A stretch of 64,000 nt of DNA from Lingula anatina (taxonomy: Eukaryota; Brachiopoda; Lingulata; Lingulida; Lingulidae), in NCBI RefSeq assembly GCF_001039355.2, contig NW_019775192.1, forward strand, positions 363,230 to 427,229. The letters run 5' to 3'. The notes below the pieces were generated by a model, which saw only the letters and a program-made list of their open reading frames with translations, was not told the DNA's origin and ran no database searches. A program made the translations under genes and the position numbers. This document shows positions 25,928-38,000 of the stretch, piece by piece (positions within the stretch are counted from its first letter, which is position 1; every line of letters starts with the position of its first letter).

Positions 25928-28900
25928 GGAATATAAAAATATAACTGTGAAAGTGCGACTAAGATGTTTTTAGTTTCCTTAAGTTATATTTTCGATACTG
26001 ATTTTATTATATTTATTAAGGCCATAAGATGTGATAATATTTTTTTTGATAATAGGTGGACAGTGTGGTGGCTGAACTGGGCCTCAGACCAGTGTATGAC
26101 AGTAAAGTTGGGGGCGCAGAAATACGCGGCATATCTGGGGGAGAAAGAAAAAGAGTCAGCATAGCAACTCAACTACTTGTGGATCCAAGTGAGCATGTTT
26201 GGCTTATTTATTTCATTAATTTTTCATTGTGGACATATATCTATGCATACACCAATACATATATGCTGACTTAGAGTGTATTTTGCTGATTATGCTGAAA
26301 TTCTGCACAAAGGTTTGCTTTAGGGATATCTAAAGTGCTTTTAATAATATTGATAAGGCTACAGCATGGGTAGTGTCAATAGTAATTTGAAAAGGCATTT
26401 TTTTAGTATCAACTGAATTTTATCCAAATGCTTATGATGTGAATTTCAGGTATTCTGTTACTAGATGAGCCAACGTCAGGTCTCGACTCATTCACGGCGC
26501 ATCATTTGGTGGAAACTCTCTCCACGCTGTCGAAGAATAACCGCACAATACTCTTAACGATACACCAACCAAGGTGTGGGAATGGCGTAATATTTTGACT
26601 GATTTTGGTATTGTTAAGGGCGTCGTTGTTGGGCGTTTGTTTGGTTAAAAAAGGAAAAGACTTTTGTTGGAGATACGGGTAGTATTTTGAGTACTCAGCG
26701 ACCACCACTTTACCGAGTCCAAAACTCTAAATTGTCCCATTATAGACGATTTCAAGCCCGCCTTTGCATGTACACCCAAGCCCAAAGAAACGGTAACAAT
26801 TACACTCCTGGCGTTTGTGTTAAATAACAATTATTTAATCAAGGGTTAGAAAGGTTGGTGCTTAAGAAAAAGATTTGAACATTTCTTTCGATAGAAAATG
26901 CGGAACTTTACGACGACAATCCCCTCGCTCCCAAACGATACTTAAACGATTCGTTTAATTCATCCAAAAGTATGGCCGTTACAAATATTCGCATGCAATT
27001 GCGTTTTAGATGAAATGAGATAAAGAATCGAAGTATGTGACAATGCTTTTATTTTAAACGTTAAAACAGGTTATCGGTCTGATTTTGTGATAATATAAGT
27101 TACTCAAATTGGCAACTAGTTAATAGTTATCATTTGTTGTATTATCTTTAATTTTGTTTTTTAATCAATGTTAAGGCCAGTTTAATATGGGTTTATGCAT
27201 GTAATTGAAACTGTACGCGGTTTCAGGTCGGACATCTTTAAACTGTTTGATCTGGTGATGATCTTAACTGAGGGCAATGTTGCATATTATGGAGAAGCTG
27301 CCAAAATGATCCCATATTTCACCAAGCTACAATACCCATGCCCAGAATTCACAAACCCGTGTGATTTTTATGGTGAGGTTTGGCGTTGGTCTTTGAATGT
27401 AGGCTCTATCCACTTATGTAGGTGCCATCAAATTTATATATATAAGCGACGTAACTGTTTACAATCCCTTTTCTTTAAATTTAAGTTGTGAAAACCGAAC
27501 TGAAATATTAAATTTGTTGTCTTCTCAGTTGATCTCTGTACAGTCGATACAAAAACTGAAGTCACAGAAATAGAGTCTTCCCGTCGGGTGGATTCCTTGG
27601 TGAAACAATACTCCCAGGAAATGTTACAAAATGATAGCGGAGCCTTTGTTAACGGCGCAGAGGACGAACCTACAAGACTTCGAAGGGACTTGGAGGCCAC
27701 ACGACTGTATCTGCCTGGGTGGTTTACGCAGTGGGCAGTTCTGACAAGGTAGGCCAAATGAACAGACTGAAGCTAGTGAAAATTTCAAGGAAAGGGGTTA
27801 CATTTACAGAAAACGGCTTAGGTGTCAGAAGAAACATGAAACATTTGCCGTTTGAGTATAGAGTGTTGCAAATGCTTGGGAGAAAAGCGCATACATCACC
27901 TACTAATAAGTTACATTTACGTTACACGTAATATCTCGTAATATGTTTGACTTAGAGTTACAGAAGTATAACTGTTGAACATTCAAAGTGAATTCTAACG
28001 CTCCGGAGATGTGGGATTCTAACCAATTCTTAGAATTGAATTTATAAGGTGCCCTTATCAAAACTTTCACTTAAATGTCTTCTTCATCCTCGACCAAATT
28101 CTTCAACGTATCTGTGAAAATGAGGATGGGGAGGGGAAGGGAATGAAATACACAGCTAAATAATAAAAAATTCTAATTCTCATTTTAATGAATTCCAGGC
28201 GTGCTCTGATCAACAATTTCGCCGACTATGGTTTCCTCCTCGTCCAAATTGCGGAAAGTGTATTTATGTCTCTCGTTATCGGCGTGGTCTACCTGAACCT
28301 TCAGTTTGATCAGTATGCCATGAGGGACAGGTTCGCCTTGATGTTTATTTTGGGTGCACTCTACCCGTACATGATGGTCGTGGATGTTGTTGGCAAATGT
28401 AAGAATAACTCTGCAGACTAAATTTTTAGTTCCCACTTGCACCGTTTTGTTATATCTTTTCTATGAATTACGTGTGCTGAGCTCTGTAAGACTATATGGT
28501 TATAAGTTTTTGCCCCCCCCCCAAAAAAAAAAAAAAAAAAAAAAACTGAATAAGAAACATACTCGAAATAAAAATTGTGAACTGATAGCTTACATATTAT
28601 TTGACGGAGAATATTTTGTTTTTTTTTAGATCATAAAGAAAGATGGCCACTTTATCATGATCTTCAAGATGGACTGTACACCCCTGGACCATTTTTCTGG
28701 GCAAAGGTAAAATACTGTGCTTGTTTGACAACACACACACACACACATTTCAAAGCAGAAAAAAATATGCGGAATATTATATTTACTAGAAGATTCCACC
28801 AGATTCAATGACCAATTTGATTCCGTCTCTATTGCAGCTCGTCAGTGAGATTCCAGAACACACACTATTTCTGATCCTGTATTCAGTTCCTTATTACTGG

Positions 28901-29191
28901 TTGTCCAACATGCAGAATGATGCCTTACTATTCTTCCAAACGTTTGTGATTCTGTTTCTCACTGCGTACTGTTGCCGCTGCGTCGGCATGGCGTTTGCTG
29001 CCGTCTTTCCCACATGCCAATCTGCCACCACTTTTGCACAAGGATTTTTTGCAACTATGCTACTCTCTGGTGGCTTCATTATTAACATGGATAATTTATT
29101 TGAAGGTAAATGTTATTTCCTTCGTTTCTTCTTTATAAAAGTTCCAACCAATGAAACATTTATAAATGAGGTGAGAATATTTTGTGACCTT

Positions 29192-29233
<42 letters not shown>

Positions 29234-29572
29234 TAATTGCATTATACTATATTTATTATTTACATTATAAATATTGCCATGATCTTATTGATTTTCTTTA
29301 CCTATACAGGTATGAAATGGTTATCCAATGTGTCCTTTCTGAAGTGGAGTTACCAATCCTTATGTTTGGTTGAGCTACCAGGGTTGAACTTTACCTGTCC
29401 CTTGCCAATAGGCACGTGTATTCATAATGGGTCGGAGGCCCTGAAGTACTACTCAATGGAAAATATAGAGATGTGGAAAAGCTGCACTATCCTTGGAGCA
29501 GAGTCCATATTTTTCCTTATTGTATTTTACATTGCCTTAACATTCATCAGTCAGAAACCACAAGAGTCATAA
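23992..29572 (+). CDS. ABCG8: ABC half-transporter ABCG8 (sterolin-2-like), one internal exon missing from the sequence
   Basis: Partner half-transporter of ABCG5. Exons seen: 23992-24099, 24378-24555, [missing], 26056-26188, 26450-26573, 27227-27372, 27529-27748, 28199-28398, 28630-28706, 28838-29105, 29310-29572. The ATPase starts at [16 protein letters not shown] and breaks off at AILGSSG, inside Walker A. It resumes at [13 protein letters not shown], with signature [11 protein letters not shown], Walker [12 protein letters not shown] and H-loop TIHQPRSD. Membrane helices follow, from [15 protein letters not shown] to the end. ABCG8-like features include [28 protein letters not shown] and the C-terminus [11 protein letters not shown]. 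The missing piece must be 2 mod 3 in length. The matching ABCG5 exon is 218 nt, and adding 218 gives 644 residues. A poly(A) signal AATAAA lies at 29618-29623. Confidence 0.92.
24838..25319 (+). mobile_element. Candidate LTR in an ABCG8 intron
   Basis: A 482 bp stretch begins TGTAGTGATCC and ends GGTTATTACA (TG...CA termini). In the right order it holds an imperfect direct repeat of about 60 bp (about 24928-24990 and 25024-25082), a TATAAA box (25084-25089), three to four copies of GACTTACAGACTGAGAG (about 25115-25170) and an AATAAA (25221-25226). This is the usual U3-R-U5 layout. It ends 2 bp before the N at 25321, so neither a target duplication nor a primer site can be checked. No pol frame is visible beside it. 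Confidence 0.55.
25321..25321. other. Single N marking an assembly join
   Basis: One undetermined base lies in the ABCG8 intron where a required coding exon is absent. The other single Ns in the window (45626, 61152) sit between duplicated contig ends, so this N is probably also a contig join rather than one uncertain base. Confidence 0.7.
25872..25924. repeat. (TA)n microsatellite
   Basis: Uninterrupted TA dinucleotides over about 50 bp in the ABCG8 intron, shortly before exon 26056-26188. Confidence 0.95.
29194..29232. repeat. (TA)n microsatellite
   Basis: About 19 TA units in the last ABCG8 intron. Confidence 0.95.
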
Positions 29573-30245
29573 TTGTCATTTTTAAACATGAATGACTTTT
29601 GCCAAGACATTATGTTCAATAAACTCTAACAAAAAGTCAAACTGTAAAGTCAAGAGAGAACAATGATTAGATTTCTAAAATAATTTTAATTGATGAATTT
29701 ATATGCAAAGCATGTCATATGTTTAACACATTACAGAAGAAAGCCAGTTTCTTTGGAGCATCTTGAAAAAACTCTTCAAGTTTATAATCATTACAAAATG
29801 TAAATATTTACATTTGTATTTATATCCAGGACTAGGGGATTTGTTTGTCTTTGCCATTATAGCATTCATACCTAATAATTATCAAAAAAGGTAATAGTAC
29901 ATTGAACAGTCTATAGTTACTAATTGACAGCAGAATGCGTATGAATGACATTTATAATCCCAGACTATGTCTGAATCTATTGGGTTACATATCCTTCGTC
30001 AATTTCTGTACATGTACGCATGTACTCTTACACTGTATAAATACAAATATTCCTCATCTTGTTTCACAAAGACCAAGAATCAAGTAGTTACAAATGAAAT
30101 AAAAGCAAGCTGAACCTCTTAGACCCACTTGCCAAATTATGCCTTTGGATACTCATAATAACAATCATGTTTTTATTATATTTCATTTGCTTGTTTAATG
30201 TGAAACCAACAGCAATACTAAGAGATAGATAGAGTTCATCAGATT
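29573..30245. other. Tail-to-tail region between ABCG8 and ZFYVE19
   Basis: Contains the ABCG8 poly(A) signal (29618-29623, plus strand) and a likely ZFYVE19 poly(A) signal, AATAAA on the minus strand at 30177-30172, about 70 bp past its stop. No other gene was seen. Confidence 0.6.
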
Positions 30246-33200
30246 TTATAACTCTTCAATTTCTTGCTGTTCAGTCTTTTTCTTGGGTTTAAACTTAGTT
30301 GGCTTGTGGTCTGTCATTGCAAAAGTGTCATGGCCTTCTCTGAAAGTGAACACCATCAAGATATAAAAGCTCAGTTGAGCTAGAAATGTTTAATGATTGT
30401 ATGTTAATATCTTACACAAAAATTGTCATTTTCGATAAATCAAAATAACTATCCATTCTGTAACCTTGAAAAGCAACACACCAATATGAACAGTGTTATC
30501 AAATACTGCAAAATATCAAGCAATATTAATTGAGTTATCATAATTCCACACAAGTTCAAATTCTAAACAAGGACATTTTAATGTTTTACTACATAAAGAG
30601 CACTGCTCTCAAAAATTCTAAATAGGACATTTAATGAAAATATTTCAAGAAGCATGCTTTTGTACTGTGAACAAATAATATTGAATTTAATATTTGTAAA
30701 TATTTCAGATGTATGGACAACTACACCAATTTGGGAATAAACTATAATAGACTTGCTTCTTAAAAAAAGGGCATGAAAACCTCAGTTTTCAATTATACAA
30801 TAGAAACAAAAAACACCCACTAGCCTGTATGTTGCCTGATTAATAAAGAGCAAATGCTGGTTAATGAGCCCACTTACTTAAAGCACCTATCACAGTAGAG
30901 ATCTCCATCACAACCATAGCACCTTAAACTGGCATCAGCATTGCAAATACAGCACCATGGTAAGTCATCTGAATCCTCCTCCTCCTCCTCCTCATCATCA
31001 TCATTATAACCATACTTTTGTTCACCTTTCTGAAACATTTCAATATTGATTTTTTAAATCACAGTGCAAATTAAGTAAAAATGAGATAATTACACTAAAC
31101 AGTACAACAAATTTTATACAAAATCTGTGCTTAAATATTTCCAGACAGTGAACATGAGTCTTTAATAAATCAAAATATTTTACTCACTTCAGTTTTTGTT
31201 TTTCTTTTTGTTCTTTCTTTAATGCATTCTTTGTAACCAGATTCTTCAAGTTCATCATCCAATCTGTTCTCTTCTAATGCCTACAAGAAAGAAGGGAAGT
31301 AAATTAAAAATAAAAAAGGACAATCGTTTTTTTCCTTTGCACTGTCATGATATTTTAAGCACAATATTGATTTTTCTCTTTGCCAGCACATAATAAATCA
31401 AGAGTCTTTTTTCTGCATAAGGACTGTAAAAACACAATATGTGACTCACCTTTTTGAGGATTTTCTTGATACTCTCTTCTTCATCCTCCTCGCTTTCAAC
31501 ATTATCATCACCAGAAACTATACAGGTTGCACCTAAAATTAATAAAAAAAAAGAAGTGCCTGTGTGAGTGTTCATTTTACAAAAGATGTGAAATACAGTA
31601 CATCTATTCTAACAGCAAAAGAACTGCAAAACTCAATATCCCATGAAAATGCAAACATTTTTCATTTTCAACATGCCCATATAATATATATCATAACAGA
31701 CCTAGAATCACATTTATTTCTATCTGAAATCCATGACTCCTTATAAAGCTCACCTTCAAGGACTTCCTTGTTCTCTTTTTCTTTGTTTTCATTTTTCTTT
31801 CTATCACGCTTCAGCTGAGCAAGTCTCTCTTGAATGTCCTTATCCCTCTCTAAATCTTTTATGGCTTTTTGGGCATCTAGCTCTAACTCATGAGCTGCCT
31901 CGGCTATTAGTCTATAAAAATATCATGAAGGTGAGAAAGGCACTAACATAATAATTGCTACTTTTATTTGTGGAACAGTCAATTCTATAATTCTAGAATA
32001 TATGGACCCCTTTTGTATATAGTGATAAGGAGAATACAAAAAATATTGCTAACCTTTGCATTTCTTGGATATCGATGTCATTTTTTTCAGTAGAATTTGT
32101 TTGGTTTTCTTCTTCCATTGGTAAATTAATGTTTTTTCTGTATAGTTTTTCTGGCATGGAGTCTTGTTTATTTAAATCATTCTGGCCCATACTTGAGCTT
32201 CTTGAATTTTTGGCAACTTAAAATAAAAATAAAACATCAAAAATTAAATAAAAACATCAAAACATAACTAGGCAAAACAAAGAAGTAGACTAATGCATTT
32301 AATCTAGGTTATGTAGAAAGTTTTGGAAATCTTTTTATCATGAAAGGCAACATTACAAATGATAAACTATTCAGAATAATTTTAAATAAAATTAAACAAC
32401 TGCGTCACACAGCTTAATTTAATCTTTTCAACATTTTTAAACTGAATATTACCTGACTCTTCATTTTGCTTTCCTGGTTGTTGGTGGAGTTGTAAGAGTC
32501 TGTTATGTATATCTTGTTCAGGAGTAGGATATTTTGAGTCAAGATCAATCTCAGCACAAATCTCATCTAACAAGTCCTCTGTTTGTTTTGCTGCAGTTCT
32601 TGTATCTGGTGCTTGATAGAACTGTAGATCGATTGGAATAATTTTTATGTGGATAACATCATTATATTTTAAAACCAACAGTCAATTGCAGAAGTTAAAA
32701 GTAAGGGGGCTTCCAAATGGTATTGTTTAAAAGTAAAAACAAACATTGTGGTGTTGATAAAAATAAATGACTACCAACTATACCTTTGTATTTGGAGCCT
32801 TTGTCATATTACTTGGATCCTGTCCTCTAAGTTTGGCTAACCTTGCTGCAACTGCTTGCTCATCAGGTACAGGAGGCACTAAAAAAAGTACTCAAATTTG
32901 TACTTCCAACTACCATGAGTCCAAAACAAGTGTCAAACTTTGATAAACTATTAATATGAGCTCTCGCATTTTCACTGACATTTAAGACAGCTAAATAAAT
33001 TCAACTTTCAACATTCATTTCTTAATTATGCATCATACCCCGCTAACAAATCTACATTTACCATTTAAGAATATTATTTGTGTTGATGGAGTTACCGTCT
33101 TTTGGTTTTTCTCTTAGTTTTTCCAACCTCCTGGCAATTTCAATGTCTTCTTTCGACATGCCTTTGTGAGATTTACTTGAGGCCACAGGTTTAGCTGCTG

Positions 33201-34719
33201 ACTGTTGTCTAGAATGTGTGGTGCCAGTCTCAGGATTATCTAGTGCAGCCATCCTTCTGAGATTATAACAGTGTTAACATTTATAAACATATTAAATATT
33301 CAAACATCAAAATGGTATAAATTATGTAACAATAATTAAAATATCAAGTTGGAATATCCTTTCTGAGAAAAATGATTCGCAACCAGTATATAAAGTTATA
33401 TATTATATATTTTTGATAAATATATATTTTATATATATATTTGTGAAATGGTTTAAATATATGAAAATAGTCTGTTTATTCACTGTAGTGCTTCTGGAAT
33501 TATAGTTTTAAATTAACTGACAAGTACTGATAAAATACCTTTATAAAGACTTACTTTTTTAAGGCAGCTGGGGGAGAGTATTTAGATGTATCTGTATCTT
33601 CCTGTCTTTTGCTAAAAGTAAACTGTAAGAATTATTCATTTATATAAACATTTTTTTGGTTTTCAAAACATAAAATGCTTGACTTCTGGTCCTGGAAACT
33701 CTTACTCAATTTCCTTTTAATGGTGATGATTCGTTATAATTAGCTCTGCACTCTTTGTCAATATCATTGGTTTATGCCACACTTTTCAGTACAAATTTAT
33801 AATCATAAACTATGATTAGCTCGATACTCTTTGTCAATGTTATTAATTTATATTATAACTTTTAGTACAAATATTAACCCTATGTGAATCATATACTGAA
33901 ATTTCACAGCAAGAATACATTATTCACTGATTAGGTGTTTTTGTAATTAGATAAAGAAAAAGGAATTTGATTTTAGTTTTGGAGAAACTTACCCAGATAG
34001 AATGTCATAACACTTCTGACACACATGGTGCACTTCACTATTGCGTTTTGGCACTGCAATTTTACTACTCACACACTTACTACAGAAGCCAAATCCACAG
34101 TTCTTACACCCATGCTGCAAAGGAATTAAGCAATGAAATTGACATTTTTTTCTAAAGTGTAAAAAAAGGGTTGGATTCTGCGTACAAATCAAGGAATGCC
34201 TACTCACAGAATAAATCAAACTTTTCTGACTCTGGCATACTCATCCAGTTAAACATTATGTTTGAGTTTTTATATATTCACTGGATGTATCTGATGTAGT
34301 GCAGTTAATTTTAAAGAAGTTAAAAGCGTAATTGTAAATATTCATGTATCAGTGTCTTATTTATATGAAATTTACATCAAAAGCATAAGGGGGAAATTTC
34401 ATATTTCTGCGAGATCTGACTTTTTTTTTGTGAGAAGTACTTTCGCAGAAATATTGACATAGAAACTGCGAGAGAAATTCAGAATCCTCCAATTTTTAAT
34501 ATTTGTCACAGACATTTACTACATCAGCATATGTACCAGCGGTCCTGCTACTTAAGGGAATCAAACTTATTTACTATAGATCTACCAGTAACCAGTCAGT
34601 GAAAATTTAATCAATTAATGCCAAATGATGGTAAAGCCTCGGATATAATTCTATACCTCATTTACCTCTTTCTTAAATATCCCAAATTCAGTAGCACAAG
34701 AATAACATTTCCCTGACAT
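30246..34719 (-). CDS. ZFYVE19: ZFYVE19 (ANCHR-like abscission/NoCut checkpoint regulator), 12 exons
   Basis: In vertebrates this FYVE protein binds VPS4 and CHMP4 and delays the last step of cell division when chromatin is trapped at the midbody. Exons: 34666-34719, 33993-34114, 33555-33611, 33096-33256, 32784-32878, 32453-32621, 32054-32216, 31754-31911, 31450-31532, 31188-31280, 30878-31029, 30246-30339. They total 1401 nt, or 466 residues (human 471). The N-terminal FYVE-type zinc finger runs from [15 protein letters not shown] through [13 protein letters not shown] to VCQKCYDIL. Two MIM1-like helices follow ([14 protein letters not shown] and [14 protein letters not shown]). Next come a coiled coil rich in E/K (31754-31911), an acidic stretch, and a C-terminal B-box-like zinc module ([28 protein letters not shown]). 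The start is the ATG just before the first zinc cysteines. Its upstream region is shared with PNPT1. Confidence 0.94.
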
Positions 34720-35063
34720 TGTGTTGAATAGTATGGGTCACTGGTGGTGGATGTAGTCTAGGTCGATCTCCGTCAGCATCATACGTTGGCTCATCACCAA
34801 AACTATCTACCGGAAGTTGTTTACCTATAGCGTACGTCATAAAGTCGTACTTAAACAAAGTAACTTCAAAATATATTAAGTATGTAAAAATTGATACATA
34901 CCGATAAATATATTTGATATATTAAAGAGAAATATTATTTGAAGTGTTCCATTAATATTATCTCTCAAAAAGTCTTGCAAAATTTCAATTATCTATTTTG
35001 GTATTTTTTTTTTCATGTTCAACGGTACTACTTGTTGAAGGGTTTGTAAAAAAAATAAAAAGC
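34720..35063. promoter_or_regulatory. Bidirectional upstream region of ZFYVE19 and PNPT1
   Basis: Only 344 bp separate the two divergent start codons, so the promoters must share sequence. It is AT-rich on the PNPT1 side. No convincing TATA box was singled out. Confidence 0.6.
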
Positions 35064-38000
35064 ATGTGGAGAGCGTGTACATCGCCGCAATGGCATTTAA
35101 GGCCTTGTTGCTATCACAAAACAAAACATTTTCTGTTCAAAAGATTTCAGGGCGTTGTTGTGCTGCAAATTGCCAGGCTGAGTAATAACAACCCATGGAC
35201 AGACTCGAATTCAGCGGGTAAAGTTGTGGTCAACTTGGATGAAAATACAGAGTGAGTACACGCTTGCCCACGCTCGGCTGTCACCTTGATTGGATAGTAA
35301 ACGATTGTCGTAAAATCGCTAAATGATATTAAAACCGGGTTCATAAACTTGAAAACCACCTAGGACAACCTTAGACTGCCACATTAATCCAACACAATGC
35401 AAAAATAAACTATAACAAGTGGTTAAAGCCTTCAAACCGAATGTCGTAAAGTCCCCATATACCTCCATAGAGACAATAAAATAGAGTCAGCTTGTGAAAC
35501 AAAACTCAACCATTTTCAACATAATAATCAAAATAAAATACTGCCGGGCATCGGAGCGGCCTAAAACTTGGCACGCTTATTGCAAATACTGCAGGCTACA
35601 TCACCCCGTCGCTCGTTTGTAAATTCCATGCATGGTCAAACCGTAAATCAAAATTCCACCTCTGATGTTTATTTCAGTCCACTCTAACCTCCAATTCAGG
35701 AAATGACGTAACCGCAGAGGTCGTATTGTCCAATGGCATGGCTTCTTTTTCGTAATTGGAGGTTAGAGTGGACCGAAATAAACATGAGAGGTGGAATTTT
35801 GATTTACGGTTTGACCATGCACGGAATTTACAAACGAGCGACGGGATGATGTAGCCTGCAGTATTTGCGGTAAGCGTGCCAAGTTTTAGGCCGCTCCGAT
35901 GCCCAGCAGTATTTTATTTTGATTATTATGTTGAAAATGGTCGAGTTTTGTATCACAAGCTGACTCTATTTTATTGTCTCTATGGAGGTATATGGGGACT
36001 TTACGACATTCGGTTTGAAAGCTTTAACCACTTGTTATAGTTTATTTTTGCATTGTGTTGGATTAATGTGGCAGTCTAAGGTTGTCCTAGGTGGTTTTCA
36101 AGTTTATGAACCCAGTTTTAATATCATTTAGCGATTTTACGACAATCGTTTACTATCCAATCAAGGTGACAGCCAAGCGTGCGCTTGCCTGAAACTCGCA
36201 ATACATTTCCACAGCTGAACATCCTTTTGAAATGCCAAAATGTTGAATGGATTTTATCCAAGGATTTTGCCAAGTTGAAAAAAGATTTGGAAAAATGTTA
36301 TATTACATCCCATGTTTTATTAGATTGAAGTTTGTTTTCCTAAAACAAAGATAAGCTAAAAACTAAACAGTTCAAAGTTGGAAGGATAGAAAAAGTAGAA
36401 AGGGTTGAAGTCTGAGCACCTTAATAATTAAGATGTATTGTAGGTAAACTCACAAAGTATTCAGTATAAACAGTGTTACAACAAGGTTAGATTTAATGTT
36501 TTCCTTCATCTGCATGTTAATTTGATTTTAAATTCAAATCCATTTTTTCAAGAGAAAATTGGTTCAGAATGCAGATCAATTAAAAACATATTTTGTTTCA
36601 GTTTTCATATAAATGTTTAGCTTTTCAGTTCTTTAAGAGCAAATTGATATTAAATTATAACATATTCATCCAGTCCACATATATAGGTCCCCTGAAACAC
36701 TGTTTGTGCTCTGCCAACCACTGATATATCTGTGAACTCGAGATCACCAGTTTGATCGTATGTCACTGCCATTTCTCCCCCTCTGTTGACAACACGCTTA
36801 ATCTTTTTATTTGGTTTTTCCCTTGTTTTGAACTTCTTCTTTTTGAAGGCAAGGGCAATAGCTGCTGCAACAGCACTTGTTCCACATGACATTGTCTCCA
36901 ACTCTAATCTTCGATTATAAGTACGCACATGTATTTTACGATCTTCATCACAGTGAACAAAACTGATAAGATCTCCATAATATCTATATCCTTGAGAATC
37001 CAGACTTTCCTTGTGAAGATCCAGACTATAAACGTTTGGTTTGAACTGGATGTGATGGGGTACCCCAATTTCAACATAATAGTTCAACTCATCCAGCTTG
37101 GTTATGGTGTCCAAATCATGAAATTTAATCCTTATTGCATGTTCTTCTGCATAGGACTTGGCTGAGTGAATTCCATGTCGTGATTTGAAATAAATCTCTG
37201 CCTTCGAGGATAACTTAATGTCTATTGCATATTGTATGGCGCACATCATTGCCATTGCACACAATGATCCAGGTTTTCCTTGTATGTTGTAGAAACTCAT
37301 TTCAAAGTCCCAGGAAGGATGACTTTGGATGGCTATCAAGCCCTGTGCACCAATTCCAGTGTGTCTCTCACACATGGTCTTGATCACATCTTCATTGCAG
37401 GCAAACGTGTTCTGCCGATTATCAACAATAAGGAAATCACTGCCTAGTGCTTTGTATTTGTGAAACTTTATACCGGACATGTCGTAAAATAAGTTGTAAT
37501 CTAAGTCAAATTATTTACAGACTGTTCCTTTGCTTCAAAGTCCCTGTTTCCAACAGCAGTGGCTTGCTAATTGATTGAACCATGTCAGTGCATTGCTGAC
37601 ATGATCTCATGTGATGCAGCCAGTTTTCAACTAGGCCCAATATTTCAGCTATTCTAGTGATTGTTATAACACATGTAAAGTGGGTGGATTTAAAATGATA
37701 GGCAGGATATCAAGGATAATCAGCCATAACAATAGGTCTAAACAAGAGATAAAGATAAACAGTTCAAAATAAGTATTTGATATGGTTATTATCTACTCAT
37801 CAGATGTTGTTAAATGCATTTTAATTATCGGAAGTTGGATTGTCATGATTCTTTTGTTGTTGTTATGGTTTAAGAAGACGGCAACAATACGTATAGAAAT
37901 GATAACATTATTTTTTCTATAGAATAACATAAATAGAAAAAGTCGGTTATTTCTGAACCTTTTAAAGACTATATAAGAACTTCTTATGATAAGAATTTAG

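Noticed and set aside
34381-34510. Inverted TTTCTGCG / CGCAGAAA words in ZFYVE19 intron 1
   Set aside because: Too short and too diverged to call an element from one copy.
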